Positions 42,893 to 50,560 of a DNA stretch of 64,000 nucleotides are shown here, piece by piece; the first letter of the stretch is position 1, and each line of letters starts with the position of its first letter. Under the pieces are notes generated by a model that did no database searches, was not told where the DNA came from, and saw only the letters and a list, made by a program, of their open reading frames with translations. Origin of the DNA: Halorussus salinus (GTDB lineage: Archaea > Halobacteriota > Halobacteria > Halobacteriales > Haladaptataceae); assembly GCF_004765815.2 (NCBI RefSeq), contig NZ_SBIS02000007.1, positions 186,001-250,000 of the forward strand, written 5' to 3'. Both the position numbers and the translations under genes were made by a program.

Positions 42893-43171
42893 ATGCTCGG
42901 GCGAAACCTACTACGCAGTGGTAACGCCGGAGTACCGAACCTCTCTTACTACGACCTCGCGCTTGCGCTCCTCCCGCTCCCGTTGCTCGTCGGTCTGTTG
43001 GCGGGCGAAGTGTCGGCGGTTCCGGCCCGGACCGGCGTGTCGGCGGGCGCGCTGGTGTCGGGGATGGTACTCGCCCATCTGCTGTTCGGAGACCCGCCAA
43101 CCCGGCGCGGACCGCGCGGACACGGACGTATCGGAGACCAGAACGTCGGCGGAAACGAGGACGCCGGTTGA
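42893..43171 (+). CDS. small membrane protein, unknown function
   Basis: A 92-residue protein with two hydrophobic segments (YYDLALALLPLPLLVGLLAG; SAGALVSGMVLAHLLFG) and a Gly/Arg-rich C-terminal tail. The promoter and ribosome-binding site support it. The end of the gene runs into a tandem repeat (43177-43234), so the C-terminus may vary among relatives. No family recognised. Confidence 0.65.
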   Translation: MLGRNLLRSGNAGVPNLSYYDLALALLPLPLLVGLLAGEVSAVPARTGVSAGALVSGMVLAHLLFGDPPTRRGPRGHGRIGDQNVGGNEDAG

Positions 43172-43176
43172 AGCGA

Positions 43177-43234
43177 GCGCGTCAGCAGAAGTGGGCGCGT
43201 CGGCAGAAGTGGGGCGCGTCGGCGGAAACGTCGG
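43177..43234. repeat. degenerate 18-19 bp tandem repeat, three units
   Basis: Units start at 43177, 43195 and 43214 and share GCGCGTC-R-GC-R-GAA (GCGCGTCAGCAGAAGTGG in the first). They lie just after the stop of the small membrane gene and before the convergent DUF5811 gene. Confidence 0.6.
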
Positions 43235-43310
43235 CGAGTCGTCGCCCTGAAACGCGTTGGTCGGGACTGAACGACGGAGAAAGCGGTGAACCGCGGTCGG
43301 CGAACCCTGC

Positions 43311-43703
43311 TTATCGCGCGGTCGGCGTGATGTTGTCGCCCATCATCTGCTTGACCTGCATGGCCGCGCTGGCCGCGAGTCCGCGAGCGACCTCGGCCTC
43401 CTCGTGGGTCACGAGGTCGTCGCCGTCGAAGTCCTCGAGGTCGGGTTGGAAGCCCGCGCTCACCGGGTGACCGACCGGCGGTTGGACCGAGACTTGGGCC
43501 TGCGGTCCGCTCCCGTCGTCGGCGACCTTCGACCCGACGACGTACTCGTCGGGGAGGAACTCGCGGGTCTGGCTGGCGATAGCGGTGATACTGTCGCGGA
43601 GCGACTCCTTCTGCTCCGGGGAGAGGTCGGGCACGTCGGTCTCCGCGCGGTGGCCTGCCTGCGTCTTTCCGGGGACGCCCGCGTAGGGGGTGTTTCCGTT
43701 CAT
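43311..43703 (-). CDS. DUF5811 protein
   Basis: A 130-residue soluble acidic protein beginning MNGNTPYAGVPGKTQAGHRA, which I recognise as DUF5811. It has a helical centre (LSPEQKESLRDSITAIASQT), a beta segment YVVGSKVADDG, QVSVQPPVGHPVSAGFQPD, and a helix EVARGLAASAAMQVKQMMG. It is widespread in haloarchaea with unknown function. The next gene upstream on the same strand is pdaD, 83 bp away. Confidence 0.86.
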   Translation of the reverse strand: MNGNTPYAGVPGKTQAGHRAETDVPDLSPEQKESLRDSITAIASQTREFLPDEYVVGSKVADDGSGPQAQVSVQPPVGHPVSAGFQPDLEDFDGDDLVTHEEAEVARGLAASAAMQVKQMMGDNITPTAR

Positions 43704-43786
43704 CGGTCTGACGAAGGTACGTTAGGACCCAATCCTTTAAAAGCTCTCGGCTTCGGCAGGCTGTGACACGGTCGCGGCGAGGGCGG

Positions 43787-44296
43787 TCAACAAATCGGCT
43801 CGCTCTCGCCGTAGGCCGCGACGACGACCGCGGTGGCGAAGGTGCCGGGGTCGGCGCGAACGTCGGCGGTCCGAATCCGCTCGTCGGTGAACTCCCAGTC
43901 GCGCAACTCGCGGCCCGCCGCGAGGCCGGTCCGGACGCGCTCGGCGACCTCCTCGGGGTCGGTCTCGTCGGCGGCCTCGTAGAACAGGCCGGGGCCGGAT
44001 TCGTCGCTGGCTCCCTCGTCGCTCGCTTCGCCGTGGCTCGTGGTCCACCCGAGTCCGGCCGAGACGCGGCCGGGACCGACGCAGGTCGCGCGGGCCTGCA
44101 CGACCGTCAGGCGCTCGCCCGCGGGACCGAGGTCGGGAGCCGTATCGACCTCCTCGACGGCGGTATCGGCGGGAATCACCGAGGAGACCGCCACGAGATT
44201 GTAGTTGTGGAGGTTGGCGTCGGCGAGGGCGGCGTCGTAGGAAGACATCTCGGTCGGCCCGGTCCCGGTCCCCCACGCGACCCGAATCGTACTCAT
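43787..44296 (-). CDS. pdaD: pyruvoyl-dependent arginine decarboxylase
   Basis: A 169-residue PvlArgDC proenzyme. Self-cleavage occurs between Ser38 and Ser39 in NYNLVAVSSVIPADT, making the pyruvoyl group on the alpha chain. The proton donor Glu107 lies in GPGLFYEAADETDP. The product, agmatine, feeds polyamine synthesis and, in archaea, agmatidine in tRNA-Ile2. The ATG at 44294-44296 starts the beta chain; 26 upstream codons are unlikely to be used. Confidence 0.93.
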   Translation of the reverse strand: MSTIRVAWGTGTGPTEMSSYDAALADANLHNYNLVAVSSVIPADTAVEEVDTAPDLGPAGERLTVVQARATCVGPGRVSAGLGWTTSHGEASDEGASDESGPGLFYEAADETDPEEVAERVRTGLAAGRELRDWEFTDERIRTADVRADPGTFATAVVVAAYGESEPIC

Positions 44297-44815
44297 AGTC
44301 GATGGCAGATGCCGGGGAGGGTAAGGGGTTGCGATTTCTGAACTGTTACCGACCTGAGTGACGCAAGCTGGCACGCTTCACGGTCTGCACACGAGATTCT
44401 TCGATTCCCGACCGCGTTCTACCACACAGTCCCGAGCGAACGCTCCGCGATACCACCGACAGGATGCGCCGGAAGATAAACCACGTCTTCCGAGCCTCGT
44501 CTCACTTCGCTCGACGGGACGCCGCGCGCTCGGCCGCGTCACGGGTCTGCGCGGCCGAGCATACAGGCGAGGAGGTCCGGGGCGCGGTGACGTGCTGTGC
44601 GGTTGCGGGGCGGCGACTCCTTTTTATCGGCGACAGTGCGGTTCGTGGTCGCAGTACCGTCGGCCGTCGTAGTGGTAGTGCTGTCGGCCATCGCGGTAAC
44701 AGTGCCGTCGCTGTCGCGGTGCTGTGCAGTACGACGGACGCAAGCCCGAGATGCGAACCAACACCCATAACCTCGCCGCCGACCGACCGAGAACCAACTG
44801 GAGCGCACTACTCAC
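44297..44815. repeat. 519-bp gap with degenerate GC-rich dispersed repeat
   Basis: No coding frame is convincing. From 44599 to about 44735 there is a low-complexity run of GTGG/TCGCAGT/CCGTCG units: GCGGTTGCGGGG, GACTCCTTTTTATCGGCGA and GTGGTCGCAGT appear in the same order as at 63907-63957. AATAACC-type promoter sequence for the 44816 gene lies near 44760-44800 (ACCCATAACC). Confidence 0.55.
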
Positions 44816-45355
44816 ATGACCATCAGATTCGTGACGAGCAACGCGGGCAAGGTCCGGGAAGCCCGCGAGTACCTCACCGACGACGTAGAGCAAATAAACT
44901 ACGACTACACGGAAATTCAGAGCGACGACCTCGGCGACATCGCCGTCGCGGGAGCGAGAGAGGCCTTCGAGGAGACCGGCGGCGACGACCCGGTTCTCGT
45001 GGACGACGCGGGTCTGTTCGTGGACGCGCTCGGCGGCTTCCCCGGCCCCTACTCGTCGTACGTCGAGGACACCGTGGGCGTCGAGCGCGTCTGGAACCTC
45101 GCGGAGCGAGAGGAGAACCGCCGGGCGAAGTTCCGCTGTGTCGTCGCCTACTACGACGGCGAGGAGGCCCGGACCTTCGAGGGGGCCGTGCCGGGACGCA
45201 TCGTCGCGCCGCGGGGCGACGGCGGGTTCGGCTACGACCCCATCTTCGAACACGAGGGCGCGACGATGGCCGAGATGAGTACCGAGCGCAAGAACGCCAT
45301 CTCCCACCGCGGCCGGGCGCTGGCGAAGTTCGCTGACTGGCTGGCCGAGGATTGA
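44816..45355 (+). CDS. rdgB: XTP/dITP diphosphatase (Ham1/RdgB)
   Basis: A 179-residue Ham1/RdgB enzyme that hydrolyses XTP, ITP and dITP to monophosphates, cleaning the nucleotide pool. The substrate loop FVTSNAGKVREAREYL is at 5-20, the metal and catalytic Asp in VLVDDAGLFVDALGGFPGPY, and GDGGFGYDPIFEHEG plus SHRGRALAKF close the site. Length and motifs are normal for archaea. Confidence 0.96.
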   Translation: MTIRFVTSNAGKVREAREYLTDDVEQINYDYTEIQSDDLGDIAVAGAREAFEETGGDDPVLVDDAGLFVDALGGFPGPYSSYVEDTVGVERVWNLAEREENRRAKFRCVVAYYDGEEARTFEGAVPGRIVAPRGDGGFGYDPIFEHEGATMAEMSTERKNAISHRGRALAKFADWLAED

Positions 45356-45394
45356 GCGAAAGACGACTGAAATAACCGAAAACAGGGCAAAGAG

Positions 45395-45498
45395 GTGTTA
45401 GAAAGCCCCCGTCCGGTCGCGGTCGCTGGCGGCCGAATAGGGTGATATATCCCGCATCTTACTGATTCTATACGGCGGGAATGTTTCTCTGCGCTCGC
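45395..45498. repeat. intergenic structured element of unknown type
   Basis: The gap between rdgB and the convergent regulator gene includes GTTAGAAAGCCCCCG, a G/C-rich segment, and TCCCGC (45450-45455) paired with GCGGGA (45475-45480) across a 19-base AT-rich loop (ATCTTACTGATTCTATACG), next to GATATAT. It may be a terminator or a small mobile/repeat element. Confidence 0.4.
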
Positions 45499-46449
45499 TC
45501 AGTCTGAAATCGCTTTCGTCCCGTCGGCCGACGCGCCGCAGGACCGCTCCATCTCCAAGACGTTCAGTTCGCCGTCGAGAGTCACCGACAGCATCTCGTC
45601 GTCGAGCGGAATCTCAACCAGAATCTGCCACGGCTCCGCCGAGAGGATGGTCGTCTGTTCGTCGCTGACACACCACGCGAGGTCCCAGTAGGGCGTCGTA
45701 CAGAGGTCCACGCCGTGTTCGCGATGGAACGTCACCACGTCCGACTGGTCGAGGAGCGAGAGACCCACCGCCGAGTAGAGTTGGTGGCGACACTGCTCGC
45801 ACTCGTGGTCCACGCGAACCTCCAGTCCGAGGTAGTCCTCGGTGTCGCGCGTGACGGTGGTGGTCATCCGGCCGTTGCACTCCGGACAGACCCCGTCGGC
45901 GGCCAGACAGTGGAGGTGGCGCACGCGCTGGTTGAACGCGTCCATTATCTCCTCGCGCGTCCGGTCGTTCAGACCGCCCGGCGGGAAGGGGTACTGGCCG
46001 TGGTTCTTCCCGCAGGCGGTACACTCGATGGCCAGCATCTCGTCGTGGTAGTACGCCTGCAAGCCACCGCCACACTCCGCGCAGGTGCTGTCGATGTCGA
46101 ACGGCCCCAGCTCGGGATGCTCGTTGAACGACCCCGCCAGAATCGCGCGGACGACCTTCTTTCCGGCCTGCCGGAAGTCGTAGCCGTCGTCGGTCTGGAC
46201 GACGAAGTGGTCGGTGAGTTGCTTGAGGTGATAGTTGAACTGCGCGCTGTCGGCCATTCCCACGTCCCGTCGGAGTTGCGAGAACGTCACCGGCCGGTCG
46301 GGTGCCTGCCAGAGCGCCTCCAGAATCGACAGTCGCGTCTCGTTGGCGATGACCGAGAATGCCTCGGCCGGGGCCACGCACTCCTCGCAGTCCTGAATGG
46401 TGGCCTCCTCGGCGTCGAGGTCCGCGTTCGGCCCAGTCGTTCCGCTCAT
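45499..46449 (-). CDS. ArsR-like winged-helix regulator with zinc-ribbon C-terminal region
   Basis: A 316-residue transcriptional regulator. Residues about 25-110 form an ArsR-type winged helix (FSVIANETRLSILEALWQAP; LRRDVGMADSAQFNYHLKQL). The C-terminal two thirds hold CxxC pairs (CAECGGGL, CTACGKNH, CPECNGRM, CEQCRHQL) suggesting two zinc ribbons. CTTTAGC about 28 bases before the ATG at 46449 is a TATA box. It probably represses or activates a remote target; the ligand, metal or otherwise, is unknown. Confidence 0.85.
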   Translation of the reverse strand: MSGTTGPNADLDAEEATIQDCEECVAPAEAFSVIANETRLSILEALWQAPDRPVTFSQLRRDVGMADSAQFNYHLKQLTDHFVVQTDDGYDFRQAGKKVVRAILAGSFNEHPELGPFDIDSTCAECGGGLQAYYHDEMLAIECTACGKNHGQYPFPPGGLNDRTREEIMDAFNQRVRHLHCLAADGVCPECNGRMTTTVTRDTEDYLGLEVRVDHECEQCRHQLYSAVGLSLLDQSDVVTFHREHGVDLCTTPYWDLAWCVSDEQTTILSAEPWQILVEIPLDDEMLSVTLDGELNVLEMERSCGASADGTKAISD

Positions 46450-46571
46450 GACGAGGAGTTGCGTCGGCGAACTGCTAAAGTGTTGCCGTTACTGTATTTT
46501 TGTAGCATCGTCTACCAATCGGTCGCGGCCGAAATTCGTATGCTGGCGCGCGTGGTCTCTGGGCAGACAGC

Positions 46572-46739
46572 ATGGCCCTCGAAGATCGAACGCGCCGCCG
46601 AACAGCGACTGCCGTCCCGGAGCAGACCGGCCTGTTCGGCGACCGGGAGGACACCCTCGTCGTCGTCGCGGGGGTTCTCATCACGGCGGGTGTCCTCTAC
46701 GACGTGTACCGACGACAGAGCCGTGACCGACCGCGATGA
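46572..46739 (+). CDS. small single-TM protein
   Basis: A 55-residue frame, MALEDRTRRRTATAVPEQTG then LFGDREDTLVVVAGVLITAG and VLYDVYRRQSRDRPR. It has one membrane helix near residues 28-44 and basic ends. Codon use is typical of the genome. It lies between the divergent ArsR-like gene and aIF2 gamma. No family recognised. Confidence 0.55.
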   Translation: MALEDRTRRRTATAVPEQTGLFGDREDTLVVVAGVLITAGVLYDVYRRQSRDRPR

Positions 46740-46890
46740 ACCGTGCAGTTCCGACGCGGAGCGGGGCGAAAAATCGACAGCGCGAACGCGTGCGAACGGA
46801 CGCCACGGGTCTCAGCGTCGCGCTCGGGACGGAGCGAGAACAGTAGGTTTATCACTCGCTCGGGGCGAATCTTCCAGTAGAATTACTTCA

Positions 46891-46904
46891 GGAGGTCAAC
46901 TTTG
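46891..46904 (+). promoter_or_regulatory. Shine-Dalgarno and TTG start of aIF2 gamma
   Basis: GGAGGT at 46891-46896 is followed by five bases and TTG at 46902. A TATA-like AGGTTTATCAC is at about 46846-46856. The strong ribosome-binding site fixes an unusual TTG start, because no ATG exists before the conserved G1 loop. Confidence 0.75.
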
Positions 46905-48134
46905 ACAGGAAATTACGCCCAACCGGAGGTGAACATCGGACTGGTCGGTCACGTAGACCACGGAAAGACGACGCTCGTGCAGGCGCTTTCCGGCGAATGG
47001 ACCGACCAACACTCCGAGGAGATGAAGCGTGGCATCTCCATCCGGCTCGGGTACGCAGACGCCACGTTCCGGCAGTGTCCGGACCTCGACGAGCCAGAGC
47101 GATACACGGTAGACGAGACGTGCCCCGACGGGAGCGAGAGCGAGCCGCTTCGGACCGTCTCGTTCGTGGACGCACCGGGCCACGAGACGCTGATGGCGAC
47201 GATGCTCTCGGGCGCGGCCATCATGGACGGCGCGGTGTTGGTCGTCTCGGCGACCGACCCCGTCCCGCAGGCCCAGACCGAGGAGCATCTAATGGCGCTG
47301 GACATCATCGGCATCGACAACATCGTCGTCGCCCAGAACAAAATCGACCTCGTAGACCGCGAGCAGGCCGAGCGCAACTACGAGCAGATTCAGGAGTTCG
47401 TGGAGGGCACCGTCGCCGAAGACGCGCCGGTCGTCCCCATCTCGGCTCAGCAGGAGGTCAACATCGACCTCCTGATTCAGGCGGTCGAAGAGGAGATTCC
47501 GACGCCCGAGCGCGACCCGGACGCCGACCCGCGGATGCACGTCGCCCGGAGTTTCGACATCAACCGTCCCGGCACCGAGTGGGATGGTCTCGTCGGCGGC
47601 GTGCTGGGCGGCAGTCTGGTCGAAGGCAAGCTGACCAACGGCGACGAAATCGAGCTTCGCCCCGGCCGCGAGGTCGAGGAGGGCGGCCAGACCCGCTGGG
47701 AGTCCATCGAGACCGACGTGCGCTCGCTTCAGGCGGGCGGCGAGACGGTCGAGGAAGTGACGCCCGGCGGACTCCTCGGCGTCGGCACGGGACTGGACCC
47801 GAGCCTGACGAAGGGCGACGCGCTGGCGGGGCAGGTCGCCGGGACGCCCGGTACGCTCCCGCCGACGTGGGAGCAGTTCACGATGGAAGTGGACCTGCTC
47901 GAACGCCTCGTCGGCGTCGACGACCAAGACATCGACGACATCTCGACGGGCGAGCCGCTGATGCTCACCATCGGGACCGCGACGACGGTCGGCTCCGTGA
48001 CCAGCGCCCGCGAGGGCGAGTGTGAGGTCACGCTGAAGCGACCCGTCTGCGCGCCCGAAGGTGCCCAGATAGCCATCAACCGCCGCATCGGCGCTCGCTG
48101 GCGGCTCATCGGGGTCGGCACCCTCACCGGATAG
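46902..48134 (+). CDS. eif2g: translation initiation factor aIF2 subunit gamma
   Basis: A 410-residue aIF2 gamma GTPase that carries initiator Met-tRNA to the small subunit. G1 is GHVDHGKTT (16-24), G3 DAPGH, G4 NKID; domains II and III are intact. The zinc-knuckle region ([20 protein letters not shown], 55-74) keeps only Cys59 and Cys74 instead of two CxxC pairs. It starts at TTG with GGAGGT five bases before. The stop is followed at once by the next ATG. Confidence 0.96.
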   Translation: MTGNYAQPEVNIGLVGHVDHGKTTLVQALSGEWTDQHSEEMKRGISIRLGYADATFRQCPDLDEPERYTVDETCPDGSESEPLRTVSFVDAPGHETLMATMLSGAAIMDGAVLVVSATDPVPQAQTEEHLMALDIIGIDNIVVAQNKIDLVDREQAERNYEQIQEFVEGTVAEDAPVVPISAQQEVNIDLLIQAVEEEIPTPERDPDADPRMHVARSFDINRPGTEWDGLVGGVLGGSLVEGKLTNGDEIELRPGREVEEGGQTRWESIETDVRSLQAGGETVEEVTPGGLLGVGTGLDPSLTKGDALAGQVAGTPGTLPPTWEQFTMEVDLLERLVGVDDQDIDDISTGEPLMLTIGTATTVGSVTSAREGECEVTLKRPVCAPEGAQIAINRRIGARWRLIGVGTLTG

Positions 48135-48515
48135 ATGGTCGCCACGGTCGCCATGGACACCAGCGCGCTAATGATGCCGGTCGAACGCGACGTGCGGGTC
48201 TTCGAGGAGCTAGAGCGTCTCCTCGGTGAGTTCGAGTGTGCTGTTCCGCGCGCGGTCTGCGACGAACTTTCCAAGCTCTCGGACGGCGCGAGCGAGGAGG
48301 CCGTCGCGGCCAGCGTGGGCGCGGACTTGGCGACCGAGCGGTGTCGAGTCGTCGAACACGAAGCATCGTACGCAGACGACGTACTGGTCGAACTCGCCCC
48401 CGAGTTCGACTACGTCGTCACGAACGACGGCCCCCTCAAGGAGCGTCTGCTCGACGCGGGCGCACCGGTAATTCATATAAGGGGCCGGAACAAACTCGCA
48501 ATCAGCAAACCTTAG
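48135..48515 (+). CDS. PIN-domain protein of the archaeal translation operon
   Basis: A 126-residue PIN/Fcf1-like domain: VAMDTSALMMPVERDVRVFE (Asp8), CAVPRAVCDELSKLSDG (Glu), then DYVVTNDGPLKERLLDAG with the last acidic residue. It has an active-site set typical of RNA nucleases. It lies directly between aIF2 gamma and rpo7, an order kept in many Euryarchaeota, so an rRNA or translation-related task is more likely than a toxin role. Confidence 0.9.
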   Translation: MVATVAMDTSALMMPVERDVRVFEELERLLGEFECAVPRAVCDELSKLSDGASEEAVAASVGADLATERCRVVEHEASYADDVLVELAPEFDYVVTNDGPLKERLLDAGAPVIHIRGRNKLAISKP

Positions 48516-48516
48516 C

Positions 48517-49089
48517 ATGTACAAACGGGTCAGACTCAAGGATACGGTCGAGGTCCCCCCAGAACACCTCGCGGACGTGACGCCGAATCTAGTGAAGAAA
48601 CTCCTGCAGGACAAGTTGGAGGGTCGGATGGACGAAGAGGTCGGGAGCGTCGTCAGCGTCGTGAACGTTCACGACATCGGCGACGGCGCGGTGCTTCCGA
48701 ACCGACCGGGCGTCTACTACGAAGCGGAGTTCGACGCGGTTACCTTCGACCCACAGATGCAGGAAGTGGTGGACGGAGAGATAGTGGAAGTGGTCAACTT
48801 CGGTGCCTTCGTCGGCATCGGGCCGGTAGACGGCCTGCTCCACGTCTCACAGATCTCCGACGAGTACCTCGCCTACGACGAGGAGGGCCAGATGCTCGCC
48901 TCCCGCGAGTCGAACCGCACGATCGGCGTCGGCGACTCGGTGCGGACGCGCATCGTCACCAAGAGCATCGACGAGCGCAATCCGCGCGAGAGCAAGATCG
49001 GGCTGACGGCGAAGCAGGTCGGCCTCGGCAAGCACGGCTGGCTGAAAGAAGAGCGCGAGAAACGGCAAGCGACCACCGAGAGTGAGTAA
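48517..49089 (+). CDS. rpoE1: RNA polymerase subunit Rpo7 (RpoE')
   Basis: A 190-residue Rpo7/RpoE': an N-terminal tip domain (MYKRVRLKDTVEVPPEHLAD) and an S1/OB RNA-binding domain (VVDGEIVEVVNFGAFVGIGP, then DGLLHVSQISDEYL). With Rpo4 it forms the stalk of the archaeal polymerase. One base separates it from the PIN gene and two from spt4. Confidence 0.97.
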   Translation: MYKRVRLKDTVEVPPEHLADVTPNLVKKLLQDKLEGRMDEEVGSVVSVVNVHDIGDGAVLPNRPGVYYEAEFDAVTFDPQMQEVVDGEIVEVVNFGAFVGIGPVDGLLHVSQISDEYLAYDEEGQMLASRESNRTIGVGDSVRTRIVTKSIDERNPRESKIGLTAKQVGLGKHGWLKEEREKRQATTESE

Positions 49090-49091
49090 CG

Positions 49092-49289
49092 ATGGCAAGT
49101 GACCGCCTCGCCTGTCGCGAATGCCACGCCGTGGTCGAACCCGACGAGGACACCTGTCCCATCTGTGGCTCGACCAGTCTCACCGAGGACTGGGCTGGCT
49201 ACGTCATCATCGCGCATCCCGACGAGAGCCAGATCGCCGAGGAGATGGAAGTGACCAAGCCGGGCAAGTACGCCTTGAAGGTCCGATAG
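49092..49289 (+). CDS. spt4: transcription elongation factor Spt4 (RpoE'')
   Basis: A 65-residue Spt4 with the zinc ribbon CRECHAVVEPDEDTCPICGS and the Spt5-contact strand GYVIIAHPDESQIAEEM, ending KYALKVR. It pairs with Spt5 to aid elongation. It sits in the usual rpoE1-spt4 order. Confidence 0.96.
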   Translation: MASDRLACRECHAVVEPDEDTCPICGSTSLTEDWAGYVIIAHPDESQIAEEMEVTKPGKYALKVR

Positions 49290-49302
49290 GACGCCAGCGA
49301 CC

Positions 49303-49854
49303 GTGAGCCACGTTCTCGTCACGTTGCCCGCCGAGATGCGCGGGGAACTCAAGGAGCCGATGGGACCGATTTTCACCGACGCCGAGCGCCTGCTGGCGGA
49401 CGCTGGCGACCCGCTCGTCGCCGTCGGCGACGTGGTGACCTACCACCTCGAACGCGCCGGGACCGTCCCGGACGTGGCCGTGGTAGACGGCCTGACCAAG
49501 CGCGAGGAGGTCGCCGACGACGTGGCGGCGGGCGTCGCCAGACTCGACGGCCAGACCCGCGTGGTCCGCGTCGAGAACCCCGCCGGTGCCATCTCCCGCG
49601 AGCTGGTCGAAACCCTCCGCGACGCTATCGCGGACCCCGAGCCGACGCTCCTCGTGGTCGAGGGCGAGGAGGACCTCGTGACTCTCCCCGCAATCGTTGC
49701 CGCGCCGCTGGGCGCGAGCGTCGTCTACGGGCAACCCGACGAGGGGATGGTGCTGGCCGACGTGACCGACGAGACGAAGGCCGAGATGCGCGACCTCCTG
49801 AACCGGATGGATGGCGACACCGAGTCGCTGTTCAAGATTCTGGACGCGGCGTAG
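49303..49854 (+). CDS. GTP-dependent dephospho-CoA kinase
   Basis: A 183-residue DUF359-family protein, shown in archaea to be the GTP-dependent dephospho-CoA kinase that completes CoA synthesis. It has KEPMGPIFTDAERLL, VAVGDVVTYHL, VVDGLTKREEV, VENPAGAISRELVETLRDAI and VEGEEDLVTLPAIVAAPLGA. It uses a GTG start at 49303, 13 bases after spt4, and stays in the same operon. Confidence 0.93.
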   Translation: MSHVLVTLPAEMRGELKEPMGPIFTDAERLLADAGDPLVAVGDVVTYHLERAGTVPDVAVVDGLTKREEVADDVAAGVARLDGQTRVVRVENPAGAISRELVETLRDAIADPEPTLLVVEGEEDLVTLPAIVAAPLGASVVYGQPDEGMVLADVTDETKAEMRDLLNRMDGDTESLFKILDAA

Positions 49855-50103
49855 CGGGTAACTTTCGGGTCCCGCAATTCTACCGCGAGCGAACGAACGT
49901 GAGCGAGCGGACCAAGGAACCCTCGAAGGAACATCCGAGCGAAGTGAGGACGTGACTGAGGGGGTGACGCTGTGTTTTGGTCGAGCTTTTGCAAGGGACG
50001 AAATTCGCCGGAGGCGAATTTCGACCGCTGGAAAAGGTCGTAGCGTCGTTCGTAATCCTTTTACAGGCTACGTGGCCAAGTAGTGAGTAACTGAGCGATA
50101 CAC
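49855..50103. repeat. 249-bp gap with degenerate repeats and an 11-bp hairpin
   Basis: Contains GAGCGAACGAACGTGAGCGAG and GAGCGAAGTGAGGACGTGACTG-type runs. CGAAATTCGCC (49999-50009) and GGCGAATTTCG (50013-50023) form a perfect 11-bp stem with a 3-base loop. AATCCTTTTACAGG (about 50057-50070) is probably the promoter of rps24e. Confidence 0.6.
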
Positions 50104-50421
50104 ATGGAAGTCGAAATCCTCTCCGAGGAGCAGAATCCGATGCTCCACCGGTCCGAAGTGCGGTTCCAGATCGTCCACGACGAAGCGACCCCCTCGCGCC
50201 TGTCGGTCCGCGACAGCCTCGCGGCGAAACTCGACAAGGATTCGAGCGAGGTCGTCGTCCACGAGATGAACACCAAGTTCGGGATGCGCAAGACCGTCGG
50301 CTACGCGAAGGTCTACGACAGCCCCGAACACGCCCGCGACGTTGAGCAGGACTACATGCTCGAACGCAACAAGATCGCCGCGGACTCCGACGCGGAGGCC
50401 GAGGCCGAGGAGGCCGAATAA
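50104..50421 (+). CDS. rps24e: ribosomal protein eS24
   Basis: A 105-residue S24e of the small subunit: [20 protein letters not shown] at the start and a glycine-containing [20 protein letters not shown] core. An acidic tail ([13 protein letters not shown]) is typical of haloarchaea. The stop overlaps the next start by one base (TAATG). Confidence 0.97.
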   Translation: MEVEILSEEQNPMLHRSEVRFQIVHDEATPSRLSVRDSLAAKLDKDSSEVVVHEMNTKFGMRKTVGYAKVYDSPEHARDVEQDYMLERNKIAADSDAEAEAEEAE

Positions 50422-50555
50422 TGGCACGAAACGAGTACTACAACGACGACGGCACGACCGACAAGCAGCAGTGTACCCGGTGTGGCGACGCGTTCCTCGC
50501 CGACCACGACGACCGCCTCCACTGCGGTCGCTGTGGCTACACCGAGTGGAAGTAA
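50421..50555 (+). CDS. rps27ae: ribosomal protein eS31 (S27ae)
   Basis: A 44-residue zinc-ribbon ribosomal protein: [20 protein letters not shown] with a second pair CGRCG, ending YTEWK. Archaea have it without the fused ubiquitin found in eukaryotes. It follows rps24e with a one-base overlap. Confidence 0.95.
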   Translation: MARNEYYNDDGTTDKQQCTRCGDAFLADHDDRLHCGRCGYTEWK

Positions 50556-50560
50556 GCCAG

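Noticed and set aside
49855-50103. CRISPR-like repeats near rps24e
   Set aside because: The repeated GAGCGA motifs are irregular, without constant spacers or length, so it is not a CRISPR array.
50342-50560. N-terminal extension of Kae1-Bud32
   Set aside because: It overlaps rps24e and rps27ae in another frame. The ATG at 50561 matches the Kae1 N-terminus (MRVLGIEGTAW).
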